Shown here piece after piece: positions 26,596 through 34,111 of a stretch of 64,000 nt of DNA; positions within the stretch are counted from its first letter, which is position 1; each line of letters starts with the position of its first letter. The translations under genes and the position numbers were made by a program. Under the pieces are notes generated by a model. It had not been told where the DNA came from. It saw only the letters and a program-made list of their open reading frames with translations, and searched no databases. Source of the DNA: Cupriavidus sp. IDO (GTDB taxonomy: Bacteria; Pseudomonadota; Gammaproteobacteria; Burkholderiales; Burkholderiaceae); assembly GCF_000812465.1 (NCBI RefSeq), contig NZ_JWMA01000201.1, positions 48,875 to 112,874 of the forward strand, given 5' to 3'.

Positions 26596-27438
26596 TTACT
26601 CGTAATACTCCGGCGCCATCTTCAGAGTGTCGCGCTGCGCTTTGTCGTGATTGATCCAGAGCTGCGCTTTTTCGCGCACCAGCAAGTCGGCGATGCGCTG
26701 CATCGAGGCCAGCGTCTGGTCCCTGTCGAAATTGATGGAAGGTACTCGGCGATTGTCCCAGTTGCTCTTGAAGTGGACGGCATCGCCCGACAGCACGATC
26801 GCGCCGGTCTTCGGCAGCTTGACTAGCATCGACTGATGGCCCGGCGTGTGGCCGGGCGTCGAGAATATCGTGACGCTACCGTCACCGAATACGTCCTTGT
26901 CGCCTTCGATCTTCGTGACCGGATGCCCCGGCCTGAAGCGCGGTGCATTGTTGGTGCCGGGCCATTCGTATTCAGCTTTCTGCACCAGCAGCATCGCTTG
27001 CGGAAACATCTCGACATTGCCGATGTGGTCCGGGTGGCTGTGAGAGATCGCGACATATTTGATGTCCGATGGCTTGACACCGAGTTGCTCCAACTGGCTC
27101 GCGAGCGTTTTCGGCCGACGCCAGTGGATAGCCCTTGGATCAGCCGGGGCCTCCCCGTCGGGCAGGGCGGCGATGGCGTCGTCCAGGCCCGTGTCCCACA
27201 GAATCCAGCCCTGGGCGTGCTTGATCAAGTAGCAATTCTCCGCGAAGGGCATGGATTTGCCGATATTGACACCGGGCGACCAGCGCGAGATGTCACCGGC
27301 AACGCCCTCGCCGCAATCGAGGATGTAGAGCCGCTCGACTCCGCTTGTCTGCTGTGCGGGCAAGCCACTGCAGCCGGCGATGAGGATGACAAGCGAAGCG
27401 AGCGCGAGTCTGGCGGCGATGAACGGGCATTTCAGCAT
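26596..27438 (-). CDS. Metallo-beta-lactamase-fold lipoprotein (N-acyl homoserine lactonase-like)
   Basis: 280 residues with a lipoprotein signal (LASLVILIAGCSG, Cys near residue 25) and a metallo-beta-lactamase domain. The two-metal motif is HSHPDHIG; further ligands are H in FSTPGHTPGHQ, D in VLSGDAVHF and H in WINHDKAQ. The layout is that of AHL-lactonase-like hydrolases such as AiiA relatives, which open the lactone ring of quorum signals, but the substrate is unproven. ATG 27438 is chosen (AGGAGG 9 bases upstream) over ATG 27447, which would touch the ribosome site. First gene of a likely operon with the TPR gene. Confidence 0.8.
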   Translation of the reverse strand: MLKCPFIAARLALASLVILIAGCSGLPAQQTSGVERLYILDCGEGVAGDISRWSPGVNIGKSMPFAENCYLIKHAQGWILWDTGLDDAIAALPDGEAPADPRAIHWRRPKTLASQLEQLGVKPSDIKYVAISHSHPDHIGNVEMFPQAMLLVQKAEYEWPGTNNAPRFRPGHPVTKIEGDKDVFGDGSVTIFSTPGHTPGHQSMLVKLPKTGAIVLSGDAVHFKSNWDNRRVPSINFDRDQTLASMQRIADLLVREKAQLWINHDKAQRDTLKMAPEYYE

Positions 27439-27507
27439 GGCAGACATCCTCCTGACGTGCGCACGCGAACCGGCGCAGGCGCCCCTATCGTACGTAGGCC
27501 GTATGGA

Positions 27508-27785
27508 TACGCAGCGACATCGCGCACCACGGTTGTGGTCCAGAACCGCTTGCCGCAGGCACGCCGCCCGATCACCGAGCCACGCCGCTCTCACGAGGTC
27601 GGGAGGACAGCGCTGTTCCCGGCGTTGCCCCTGGCAATCTGCGCGGCAGGCAGTCCAGCTATGCCCTGAAGCGTATACCCATACAAAAACGCCGGCAGGC
27701 GCTTTTTGCTTCCTTTTTGGCGCAGTCAAAAAAGGAAGTCGCCGGCTACGCCGGCGAAACAGCCACAGGTCCAAGAACCCAACCC
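27508..27785 (+). repeat. Dispersed intergenic repeat, copy A
   Basis: This region between argG and the metallo-beta-lactamase gene has no gene. Its sequence from about 27508 to 27670 is repeated nearly unchanged at 63838-64000, and the part from about 27570 to 27770 occurs inverted at 63600-63815. Shared blocks include CTCACGAGGTCGGGAGGACA and a T-rich block (about 27702-27740) facing a C-G-rich palindrome. No transposase or terminal direct repeat is visible. It looks like a family of non-coding repeats of this genome. Confidence 0.75.
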
Positions 27786-27805
27786 CGCGATCAGGCGAAG
27801 AACCC

Positions 27806-27838
27806 AAAAAAAAGCCGGCGCATGCGCCGGCCTTTTTT
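27806..27838. terminator. Bidirectional rho-independent terminator after argG
   Basis: A perfect palindrome, GCCGGCGCATGCGCCGGC, at 27814-27831 is flanked by an A-run (27806-27813) and a T-run (27833-27838). It works for minus-strand argG, whose stop is about 34 bases away, and would also stop plus-strand transcription. Confidence 0.88.
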
Positions 27839-27871
27839 GCCTGCGGCCTGCACTGCAGGCCGTGGCACGCC

Positions 27872-29197
27872 TTAGTCTTCCAGCTTCGGCAGCGAGCTGC
27901 TCACATTGGCCGACAGCAGGCCCGACTTCGCATACGTCACCAGCTTTTCACGCGTGTCGACGATATCGAGCGTGCGCATCGTCAGCTGGCCGATCCGGTC
28001 CAGCGGCGTGAACATCGACTCGCCCTTTTCCATCGTCAGCCGTTCCGGCTTGTAGGTCAGGTTCGGCGAAGTGGTGTTCACGATCGAATAGTCGTTGCCG
28101 CGGCGCAGTTCGATGGTGACTTCGCCGGTGATGGCGCCGGCCACCCAGCGCTGGGCGGTTTCGCGCAGCATGATGGCTTGCGGGTCGAACCAGCGGCCCT
28201 GGTACAGCAGGCGGCCCAGGCGGCGGCCGTTGTCGCGGTACTGCTCGATGGTGTCTTCGTTGTGGATGCCGGTGATCAGGCGCTCGTAGGCGATGAACAG
28301 CAGTGCCAGGCCCGGGGCTTCGTAGATGCCGCGGCTCTTGGCTTCGATGATGCGGTTCTCGATCTGGTCGCTCATGCCCAGGCCATGGCGGCCGCCGATG
28401 CGGTTGGCTTCCATGAACAGGTCGACGCTGCTGGCAAAGGTCTTGCCGTTGAGCGCCACCGGCTGGCCTTCCTCGAAGCGCACGGTGACTTCTTCGCGCT
28501 TGACTTCCACGTCATCGCGCCAGAACTGCACGCCCATGATCGGCTGGACGATGCGGATGCCCGAATCCAGGTGTTCCAGGTCCTTCGCCTCGTGGGTCGC
28601 GCCCAGCATGTTGGAGTCGGTCGAGTACGCCTTTTCGGCCGACATCTTGTAGTCGAAGCCGTTCTGGCGCATGAACTCGGACATCTCGGCACGGCCGCCC
28701 AGTTCGTCGATGAACTGCTGGTCCAGCCACGGCTTGTAGATCTGCAGGTTCGGGTTGGTCAGCAGGCCGTAGCGGTAGAAACGCTCGATATCATTGCCCT
28801 TGAACGTGCTGCCATCGCCCCAGATGTTGACGCCATCTTCCTTCATCGCGGCAACCAGCATGGTGCCGGTGACGGCGCGGCCGATCGGGGTGGTGTTGAA
28901 GTAGGTGACGCCGGCGGTGGAGATGTGGAAGGCGCCGCACTGCAGGGCGGCGATGCCTTCAGCCACGAGTTGCGTGCGGCAGTCGACCAGACGTGCTTCC
29001 TCGGCGCCATAGGCCTTGGCACGGCGCGGGATGTCGTCGTAGTCCGGCTCGTCCGGCTGGCCCAGGTTGGCGGTGTAGGCGTAGGGGATGGCGCCCTTCT
29101 GGCGCATCCAGAGGAGAGCCGCGCTGGTGTCAAGGCCGCCGGAGAAGGCGATTCCGACGCGCTGGCCGGAAGGAATGTGCTGCAGAATGGTAGTCAT
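27872..29197 (-). CDS. argG: Argininosuccinate synthase
   Basis: 441 residues, the long proteobacterial (E. coli-like) form. It joins citrulline and aspartate using ATP in arginine synthesis, in the cytoplasm. The ATP-binding P-loop is AFSGGLDTSAALLW; NIWGDGSTFKGNDIERF and YSTDSNMLGATHEAKDLEHL fit the substrate sites. The start M-T-T-I-L-Q-H is standard for the family; the frame continues upstream through 50 codons that look non-coding. A stable hairpin sits in its leader (29236-29276). A strong terminator follows the gene. Confidence 0.97.
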   Translation of the reverse strand: MTTILQHIPSGQRVGIAFSGGLDTSAALLWMRQKGAIPYAYTANLGQPDEPDYDDIPRRAKAYGAEEARLVDCRTQLVAEGIAALQCGAFHISTAGVTYFNTTPIGRAVTGTMLVAAMKEDGVNIWGDGSTFKGNDIERFYRYGLLTNPNLQIYKPWLDQQFIDELGGRAEMSEFMRQNGFDYKMSAEKAYSTDSNMLGATHEAKDLEHLDSGIRIVQPIMGVQFWRDDVEVKREEVTVRFEEGQPVALNGKTFASSVDLFMEANRIGGRHGLGMSDQIENRIIEAKSRGIYEAPGLALLFIAYERLITGIHNEDTIEQYRDNGRRLGRLLYQGRWFDPQAIMLRETAQRWVAGAITGEVTIELRRGNDYSIVNTTSPNLTYKPERLTMEKGESMFTPLDRIGQLTMRTLDIVDTREKLVTYAKSGLLSANVSSSLPKLED

Positions 29198-29573
29198 CGC
29201 CAGAAATCTATGTGAATTTGTCGGCTCATGGTTGGGCTTCTCCGGGACGCGCCCGCAGGCGCGCAGCGGGAGAAGCACGCGGACGCGGCCGGCCGAGTCA
29301 CGTGCCGAGTCAGTGCCAAACGTGAATTGTGACACGGCAGCGGCCATGCGCCAAACCGGGCGGCGCGGCAGTGGGTTCGCGGCACGCCGCCTGACTGCTC
29401 CAATCCGGCGAACGCGCCCTCCAATACTCTCAACTGGTTCGCTGCATGGCCACTAAATATACTGCGTGGCATTGCTTGTCGAATGCGGCATGTCATGCTT
29501 CATCGCGCCCTGGGAAAGGTCGCCGGCAATATTCATTTTCCAGGCTTCATAACCCTGTACCCGCAAGGCAAAT
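29198..29573. promoter_or_regulatory. Divergent argG / enoyl-CoA hydratase leader region with hairpin
   Basis: 376 bases between divergent genes. At 29236-29276 an inverted repeat (GCTTCTCC / GGAGAAGC) encloses a second stem (GCGCC / GGCGC), about 40 bases before the argG start on the minus strand. It would form a strong hairpin in the argG leader. The half near 29420-29570 is AT-richer and should hold the promoters; no ArgR box was firmly identified. Confidence 0.5.
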
Positions 29574-30350
29574 ATGAACAAGCAAGACTATGAACGCCAT
29601 GCCGGCGTGGACATCGATCCGCGCGGCATCGCCACGCTGACCATCCGCGACGCTGGCTCCCTGAACATCCTGAGCACGCCGGTCATCACGTCGCTGACGC
29701 AGACGATCGAAGCACTTGCAGCAAACCAAGCTGTGCGCGTGCTCATCGTGCGCGGTACCGGCGAGAAGGCCTTTATCGGCGGCGCAGACATCAAGGAAAT
29801 GGCAGGGCTGGATCGCGTCAGCGCGGAAGCGTTCATCAGCGGCCTGCGCGGGCTGTGTGACGCGGTCCGGCACTTCCCGGCGCCGGTAATCGCCCGCATG
29901 GCGGGCTGGAGCCTGGGCGGCGGGCTGGAACTGGCGCTGGCGTGCGACTTCCGCATTGCCGCCGACAACGCGCAACTCGGCATGCCGGAGGTCAAGGTCG
30001 GCATTCCGTCGGTGATCCACGCAGTGCTGATGCCACGCCTGATCGGCAATGCCCGGGCAGCGTGGATGCTGCTGACCGGCGAAATCTGCGATGCCGCTGA
30101 AGCCCTGTCATGGGGTCTGGTCAGCCGCGTCGTGCCGCTGGACGGGCTGGATGCCGAAGTGGAGCGCGTCGCCGCCTTGCTGGCGGGGCTCGGCCCGGCG
30201 GCGGTACGCCAGCAGAAGCGATTGCTGCGCGAATGGGAGGATGCACCGCTGGATGTGGCGATCAACAACAGCGTGGCCGAGTTCGGTAGCGCATTCGAGA
30301 CCGGCGAGCCGCAGCATCATATGGCGGCATTCCTCAACCGCAAGCGCTAG
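29574..30350 (+). CDS. Enoyl-CoA hydratase/isomerase family protein
   Basis: 258-residue crotonase-fold protein. The oxyanion-hole segments are AFIGGADIKEMAG and MAGWSLGGGLELALACDFRIA. The first catalytic Glu position of crotonase reads G-W-S-L-G-G-G and the second lies in GMPEVKVGIPSV (Glu present). It may hydrate or isomerise an enoyl-CoA, or act in another crotonase reaction; the substrate cannot be read. Single gene, divergent from argG. Confidence 0.87.
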   Translation: MNKQDYERHAGVDIDPRGIATLTIRDAGSLNILSTPVITSLTQTIEALAANQAVRVLIVRGTGEKAFIGGADIKEMAGLDRVSAEAFISGLRGLCDAVRHFPAPVIARMAGWSLGGGLELALACDFRIAADNAQLGMPEVKVGIPSVIHAVLMPRLIGNARAAWMLLTGEICDAAEALSWGLVSRVVPLDGLDAEVERVAALLAGLGPAAVRQQKRLLREWEDAPLDVAINNSVAEFGSAFETGEPQHHMAAFLNRKR

Positions 30351-30713
30351 CCGCCACGGAGCCACCCTCGCGCGTGGCCAACGCGCCACCGGAAAGGCTC
30401 TGCGCACCGGCGATTGCCTGGAACAGGCGGAGCTCGGTCAGTTCATAACGCAACGCAATGCAACCCCGTCATGCCTGGAGTGTCCGATATGGGGGCCGGT
30501 ACCGGCGGCCCACTCCAGCCCTCTGCTGCCTCCCGGCCCGGCGAAGGCTTCGCCAGTCACAATGCAACTAAAGTGGACGCCGTACATTTTCTTTGCTAAG
30601 GTATTGTGTACGCCGTACACAAGCAGTGCGCGCCGGGTGCGGCCGGCATGAATCCGTCCGGCGCCATGCCTATTCTCACGACCGCCCGACCGGCGGTTCC
30701 TACAGGAGATGTC
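30351..30713. promoter_or_regulatory. Intergenic region with a palindromic operator pair before the VOC gene
   Basis: 363 bases. TTGTGTACGCCGTACACAA at 30604-30622 is a perfect palindrome with 8-base arms and 3-base centre. A second site, GTGGACGCCGTACAT, lies at 30573-30587, 33 bases (about three helical turns) upstream. This is the form of a TetR-family operator. The VOC gene starts about 92 bases downstream. The rest of the region shows no gene. Confidence 0.55.
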
Positions 30714-31154
30714 ATGCTAGTCCAGCCCTACCTGTTCTTCGAAGGCCGTTGCGAGGAAGCGCTCGAGTTCTACAAGAAGACCCTTGGCGCCAAGCCGGGC
30801 ATGCTGTTGCGCTTCAAGGACAACCCCGAACCGCCCACGCCCGAGCAAGCCGCTCAGGGCTGCGGCCCGGGCGTGGGCATGGAAGAGAAAGTGATGCACA
30901 CGGAGTTCCAGATCGGCGACAGCCTGGTGATGGCCTCCGACGGGCGTTGCAGCGGCAAGCCCAACTTCGCGGGCGTCGCGCTGTCGATCACGTACCCCGA
31001 TATTGCCGCCGTCGACAAGGCATTCAATGGCCTGGCCGAAGGTGGCCAGGTGCAGATGCCGCTGGCCAAGACCTTCTTCGCCGACAAGTTCGGCATGGTC
31101 ACCGACCGCTTCGGCGTGACGTGGATGTTGTTGAAGCCGGCCGAGAAGAAGTAG
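30714..31154 (+). CDS. VOC-family (PhnB/glyoxalase-like) protein
   Basis: 146 residues, paired beta-alpha-beta-beta-beta modules of the vicinal oxygen chelate fold, beginning MLVQPYLFFEGRCEEALEFYKKTLG and ending DRFGVTWMLLKPAE. It is closest in look to PhnB-like proteins of unknown reaction. ATG 30714 is chosen because ACAGGAG lies 6 bases upstream; the frame is open for 36 codons more, through the palindromic operator region. Likely controlled by a TetR-type repressor at the upstream palindromes (inference). Confidence 0.85.
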   Translation: MLVQPYLFFEGRCEEALEFYKKTLGAKPGMLLRFKDNPEPPTPEQAAQGCGPGVGMEEKVMHTEFQIGDSLVMASDGRCSGKPNFAGVALSITYPDIAAVDKAFNGLAEGGQVQMPLAKTFFADKFGMVTDRFGVTWMLLKPAEKK

Positions 31155-31226
31155 CCTTTGCTTGTGCCACCGTTCTCCGGCCAGCGCCGCGCGGCATTAC
31201 AATGCGCGGCTTGCCGGAGAATACTG

Positions 31227-31430
31227 ATGGATGATCGCCTGAACGAACTCGAAATCAAGCTTGCCTTCCAGGAAGACTTGCTTGAAGCGCTGAATGTGAC
31301 CGTGGCGCGCCAGCAGCAGCAACTGGATCTGCTGCAGGAACAATTCCGGGCGCTTTACCAGCAGGTCCGCAGCAGTGCCTCCACCGCCGCGGAGGCCAAT
31401 CCTCAGCACGAGATCCCACCGCATTACTGA
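31227..31430 (+). CDS. slyX: SlyX family protein
   Basis: 67 residues: a heptad-rich coiled coil (LNELEIKLAFQEDLLEALN...QQQQLDLLQEQFRALYQQV) and the C-terminal P-P-H-Y signature of SlyX. Its function is not well established in any organism. ATG 31227 is preferred because the family begins a few residues before the coiled coil; GGAGA lies 8 bases upstream. It follows the VOC gene by 72 bases. Confidence 0.92.
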   Translation: MDDRLNELEIKLAFQEDLLEALNVTVARQQQQLDLLQEQFRALYQQVRSSASTAAEANPQHEIPPHY

Positions 31431-31528
31431 TCCGGCGAAGCCTGCCCCGATGTGACGGAACGTTGCCACCGCCCTGATAGTCTGACAGGGGGTTCCTCCA
31501 CAAAGCGCCACCGCGCTCCATCCGCCAT

Positions 31529-32089
31529 ATGCGCCTTCGCCGACTCTTCCTGCTTTCTGCCGCCATCGCCGCTCTCGCCTGCGCGGCCACGGCCTATGCC
31601 GGCTACAACGTCTGGACGGGCGAATACACCTTCACCAAAAAAGAACTGCAGGACGCCGTCGACAAGCGTTTCCCCGCCACGCTGCGATACGCCGAAGTCA
31701 TCAGCGTGCAGCTCACGCATCCGCGCCTGGTGCTCGATGACGCCAACAACCGCGTTACCACGCAGGTCGACGCGCAGCTGACCAACGCCCTGATGCCATC
31801 GCCGCCGGTCAACGGGACCCTCGCGCTGAACAGCGGCATCCGCTATGACCCCGCACAGCGGGCCGTGCTGCTGGACAACCCCACTGTGCAGCAGGTCGAT
31901 GTTCAGGGCATGGCCCAGTATCGTGAACAGCTCAATGCCATCGGCGCGGTGGTGGCGCAGCAGTTGCTGAAGGACTATCCGCTCTACACGTTCAAGCCGG
32001 AAGAGTTGCGGGTTGGCGGCAAGGAGATCGAGCCGGGCGCCATCACCGTAGCGCCCGACGGCATCAGGGTGCAGATCAACACCCGATAG
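31529..32089 (+). CDS. DUF1439-like periplasmic protein
   Basis: 186 residues with a signal peptide (MRLRRLFLLSAAIAALACAATAYA) and a beta-rich body with EYTFTKKELQDAVDKRFPATLRYAEVISVQLTHPRL, the DUF1439 pattern also seen in YceB-like lipid-binding proteins. No lipobox Cys after the signal. Probable periplasmic protein of the tubular lipid-binding type; role unknown. Its end converges with the sirtuin gene. Confidence 0.8.
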   Translation: MRLRRLFLLSAAIAALACAATAYAGYNVWTGEYTFTKKELQDAVDKRFPATLRYAEVISVQLTHPRLVLDDANNRVTTQVDAQLTNALMPSPPVNGTLALNSGIRYDPAQRAVLLDNPTVQQVDVQGMAQYREQLNAIGAVVAQQLLKDYPLYTFKPEELRVGGKEIEPGAITVAPDGIRVQINTR

Positions 32090-32150
32090 GCTGGCTTACC
32101 TGCCACCTATCCGCGAGAAACGCGCGATCGTAACGGTGCGGGCATGGTGG

Positions 32151-32966
32151 TCAATGAGCCAGCCTGGCGACGAGCTCGGCCAGCGCAGTTGCGCACGACT
32201 GTTCCACCTTCAGGTCGAGCATCGCATCCGCCCTTGTTGTCCCAAGGTTCAGAGCGGCCACCGGCTTGCCAAGCTGTCCGGCCCAGACGCAGAAGCGATA
32301 GCCCGAGTACACCATCAGCGAGGAGCCGATCACCAGCATGGCGTCGGCCTGTTCGAGCGCGCTGCGCGCCGCGTCGACGCGCTCGCGCGGCACCGATTCG
32401 CCGAAGAAGACAACGTCAGGCTTGAGCAGGCCACAGCAGATGTCGCACTCGGGCACGCGGAATTGCGCGAACAGCGGCGATTCGAAATGCGCATCGCCAT
32501 CGGCGGCTGGCTCGGCAATAACGTCGCGCAGCGCGCCGTTCTGTTCGACCAGCCATTGCTGCACGCCGGCGCGATCGTGGCGCGCACCGCATGCCAGGCA
32601 GATGGCGCTGCCGATACTGCCGTGCAGCTCGATCACGCCGCTACTGCCGGCGCGCTGGTGCAGGCCGTCGACGTTCTGCGTCACCAGCGCGGTGAACCGG
32701 CCTTGCCGGCCGAGTTGTTCGACGGCGTGGTGTGCCGCGTTTGGCTGCGCGCCGGCTGCCACCGGCCAGCCGATCATGCTGCGCGCCCAGTAGCGCTGGC
32801 GCGCGGCGTGCGAGCCGAGAAATGCCTGCAGGGTGATGGGCTGCGAGCGCTGCCACTGGCCCTGGGCGTCGCGGTAGCCGGGGATGCCGGAATCGGTGCT
32901 GATGCCCGCCCCCGTCAGCACGAACAGCCGCGGGTGGCGCTGCACGAAATCATAGAGCGCGCTCAA
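32151..32966 (-). CDS. NAD-dependent protein deacylase (sirtuin)
   Basis: 271-residue sirtuin. The NAD site is LTGAGISTDSGIPGYRD, then TQNVDGLHQRAG with the catalytic His in ELHGS; the zinc Cys are in CLACG and CDICCG, followed by KPDVVFFGE. It removes acyl groups from lysine using NAD. TTG 32966 is inferred as start because it overlaps the stop of the upstream small gene in a TTGA arrangement, with AGGA upstream; the frame could be extended 21 codons but that part is antisense-like. Confidence 0.92.
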   Translation of the reverse strand: MSALYDFVQRHPRLFVLTGAGISTDSGIPGYRDAQGQWQRSQPITLQAFLGSHAARQRYWARSMIGWPVAAGAQPNAAHHAVEQLGRQGRFTALVTQNVDGLHQRAGSSGVIELHGSIGSAICLACGARHDRAGVQQWLVEQNGALRDVIAEPAADGDAHFESPLFAQFRVPECDICCGLLKPDVVFFGESVPRERVDAARSALEQADAMLVIGSSLMVYSGYRFCVWAGQLGKPVAALNLGTTRADAMLDLKVEQSCATALAELVARLAH

Positions 32967-33202
32967 GTCTGCGAATCCTCGGCGTGCGCAGCGGCTGCCG
33001 CTTCGCGCGCGGCCTGGCGGGCTTCCCACGCCTTCAGCTCATCGCGATAGCGGTCCATTTCCTGGTAGTAGTAATCGAACACGCACGGGTCGCAGCCTGA
33101 CTGGCAGCACTCGTCGTCGCCGGGGCGCTCGGGCGGTACCGGGCGTGGATCGTCAGCAGGGGGATTGTGAGGCACGAAAAGCTCGCGGGAAGCGCATGAC
33201 AC
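32963..33202 (-). CDS. Oxidoreductase-like domain protein (Cys-rich small protein)
   Basis: 79 residues with PPERPGDDECCQSGCDPCVFDYYYQEMDRYRDEL, the oxidoreductase-like N-terminal motif (PF09791 type) in which five Cys residues cluster, followed by an Ala/Glu-rich tail. Homologues are small proteins of uncertain, perhaps redox or metal-binding, function. The start is a GTG at 33202 and is uncertain. It is translationally coupled to the sirtuin gene (TTGA overlap). Confidence 0.75.
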   Translation of the reverse strand: MSCASRELFVPHNPPADDPRPVPPERPGDDECCQSGCDPCVFDYYYQEMDRYRDELKAWEARQAAREAAAAAHAEDSQT

Positions 33203-33256
33203 GGTTACCCGACAGTATATTCCGGGCTGCCCGAACGAGCCGGAGGCGACTTCTGC

Positions 33257-33583
33257 CTAATGCCTGAGCAGCAGGTCTCCCACCGGGATCACCAGCACTT
33301 CGCTCCCCAGGCAGGCAATGTCGTCGCCGGCAAGCCAGCGCGAGACCACATCGGCCAGCCGGCCGCCGATCCGCGCCAGCTCGGTCGCATCCGCCAGGTA
33401 AACCGCGTCGATCACGTCCTGGTCGAACTGCAGCGCGGCACTGTGGCGGGTGCGTCCGCTCGAACCGCGCGGCTCGGCCTGCCAGCTCACCTGCACCTGG
33501 CTGCCGCCGGCGGCAGTGTATTCGGCCGACATCGGAAACAGCCGGCTCGTATGCTCTCTGGTCCACTCGACAAGGGCGGTCAT
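33257..33583 (-). CDS. Conserved hypothetical protein (possibly DUF3022)
   Basis: 108 residues (MTALVEWTREH...VIPVGDLLLRH). No signal peptide or membrane segment; a mix of strands and helices. It resembles Burkholderiales-specific DUF3022 proteins by length and opening, from memory only. ATG 33583 has GAGGGGA 8 bases upstream and is preferred to an in-frame upstream ATG. Function unknown. Confidence 0.6.
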   Translation of the reverse strand: MTALVEWTREHTSRLFPMSAEYTAAGGSQVQVSWQAEPRGSSGRTRHSAALQFDQDVIDAVYLADATELARIGGRLADVVSRWLAGDDIACLGSEVLVIPVGDLLLRH

Positions 33584-33629
33584 GGCAGTTCCCCTCATCG
33601 TGCCGGGCACGCCGGGCACCATTGCCGGG

Positions 33630-33866
33630 TCAGCGGCTCAGCACGTGATAAAGCCAGTCGTGTGCGCGTCTGGGCACGCCCAGTCCGCTGGCATCGAAGC
33701 GCTTGCCGCGCACCCGCAGTTCGCCCTCGTGCAGGGCGTCCACCGCAGCCTGGGCATTGGGATACCTTCCCACCACGCCATTGCCCAGCATCAGCATCCA
33801 GTCCTTCGCGCGGGGAATCAGCGTCAGTTGTCCCGCGGTGGTGTGGCAAAAAAAGTAACCGTACAT
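33630..33866 (-). CDS. Small hypothetical protein
   Basis: 78 residues starting MYGYFFCHTTAGQLTLIPRAKDWMLMLGNGVVGRYPNAQ; a compact alpha/beta sequence with AQAAVDALHEGEL helix. Composition and codon use look coding. No family was recognised. ATG 33866 begins just before the conserved-looking part; the frame runs upstream another 67 codons without such character. Confidence 0.5.
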   Translation of the reverse strand: MYGYFFCHTTAGQLTLIPRAKDWMLMLGNGVVGRYPNAQAAVDALHEGELRVRGKRFDASGLGVPRRAHDWLYHVLSR

Positions 33867-34111
33867 GCGGCCCCCAAGACCTTGCCTCCGCGTCCATGTT
33901 AGCCACTGGCGCAGCGAAAGGCATCCTGTTCTTCGCCGCCTGGCGATGTGAATGCTTCCGAGCGGCGTGATGAATTGTTTTGAAATCGGGCGACGACAAT
34001 GCCACGCGCCATCGGCTTTATCGGAAGATAGCTGCATCCACCTGCCCGGCCGGCACCGCCCGGCCAACTCTCGCCGTGCACATGCGGCCGACCGCGGACC
34101 GGACCTGCTCC

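Noticed and set aside
27450..27870. A gene across the repeat and terminator upstream of the lactonase-like gene
   Set aside because: The open frame is low-complexity and the same DNA recurs as a repeat in non-coding position near 63900.
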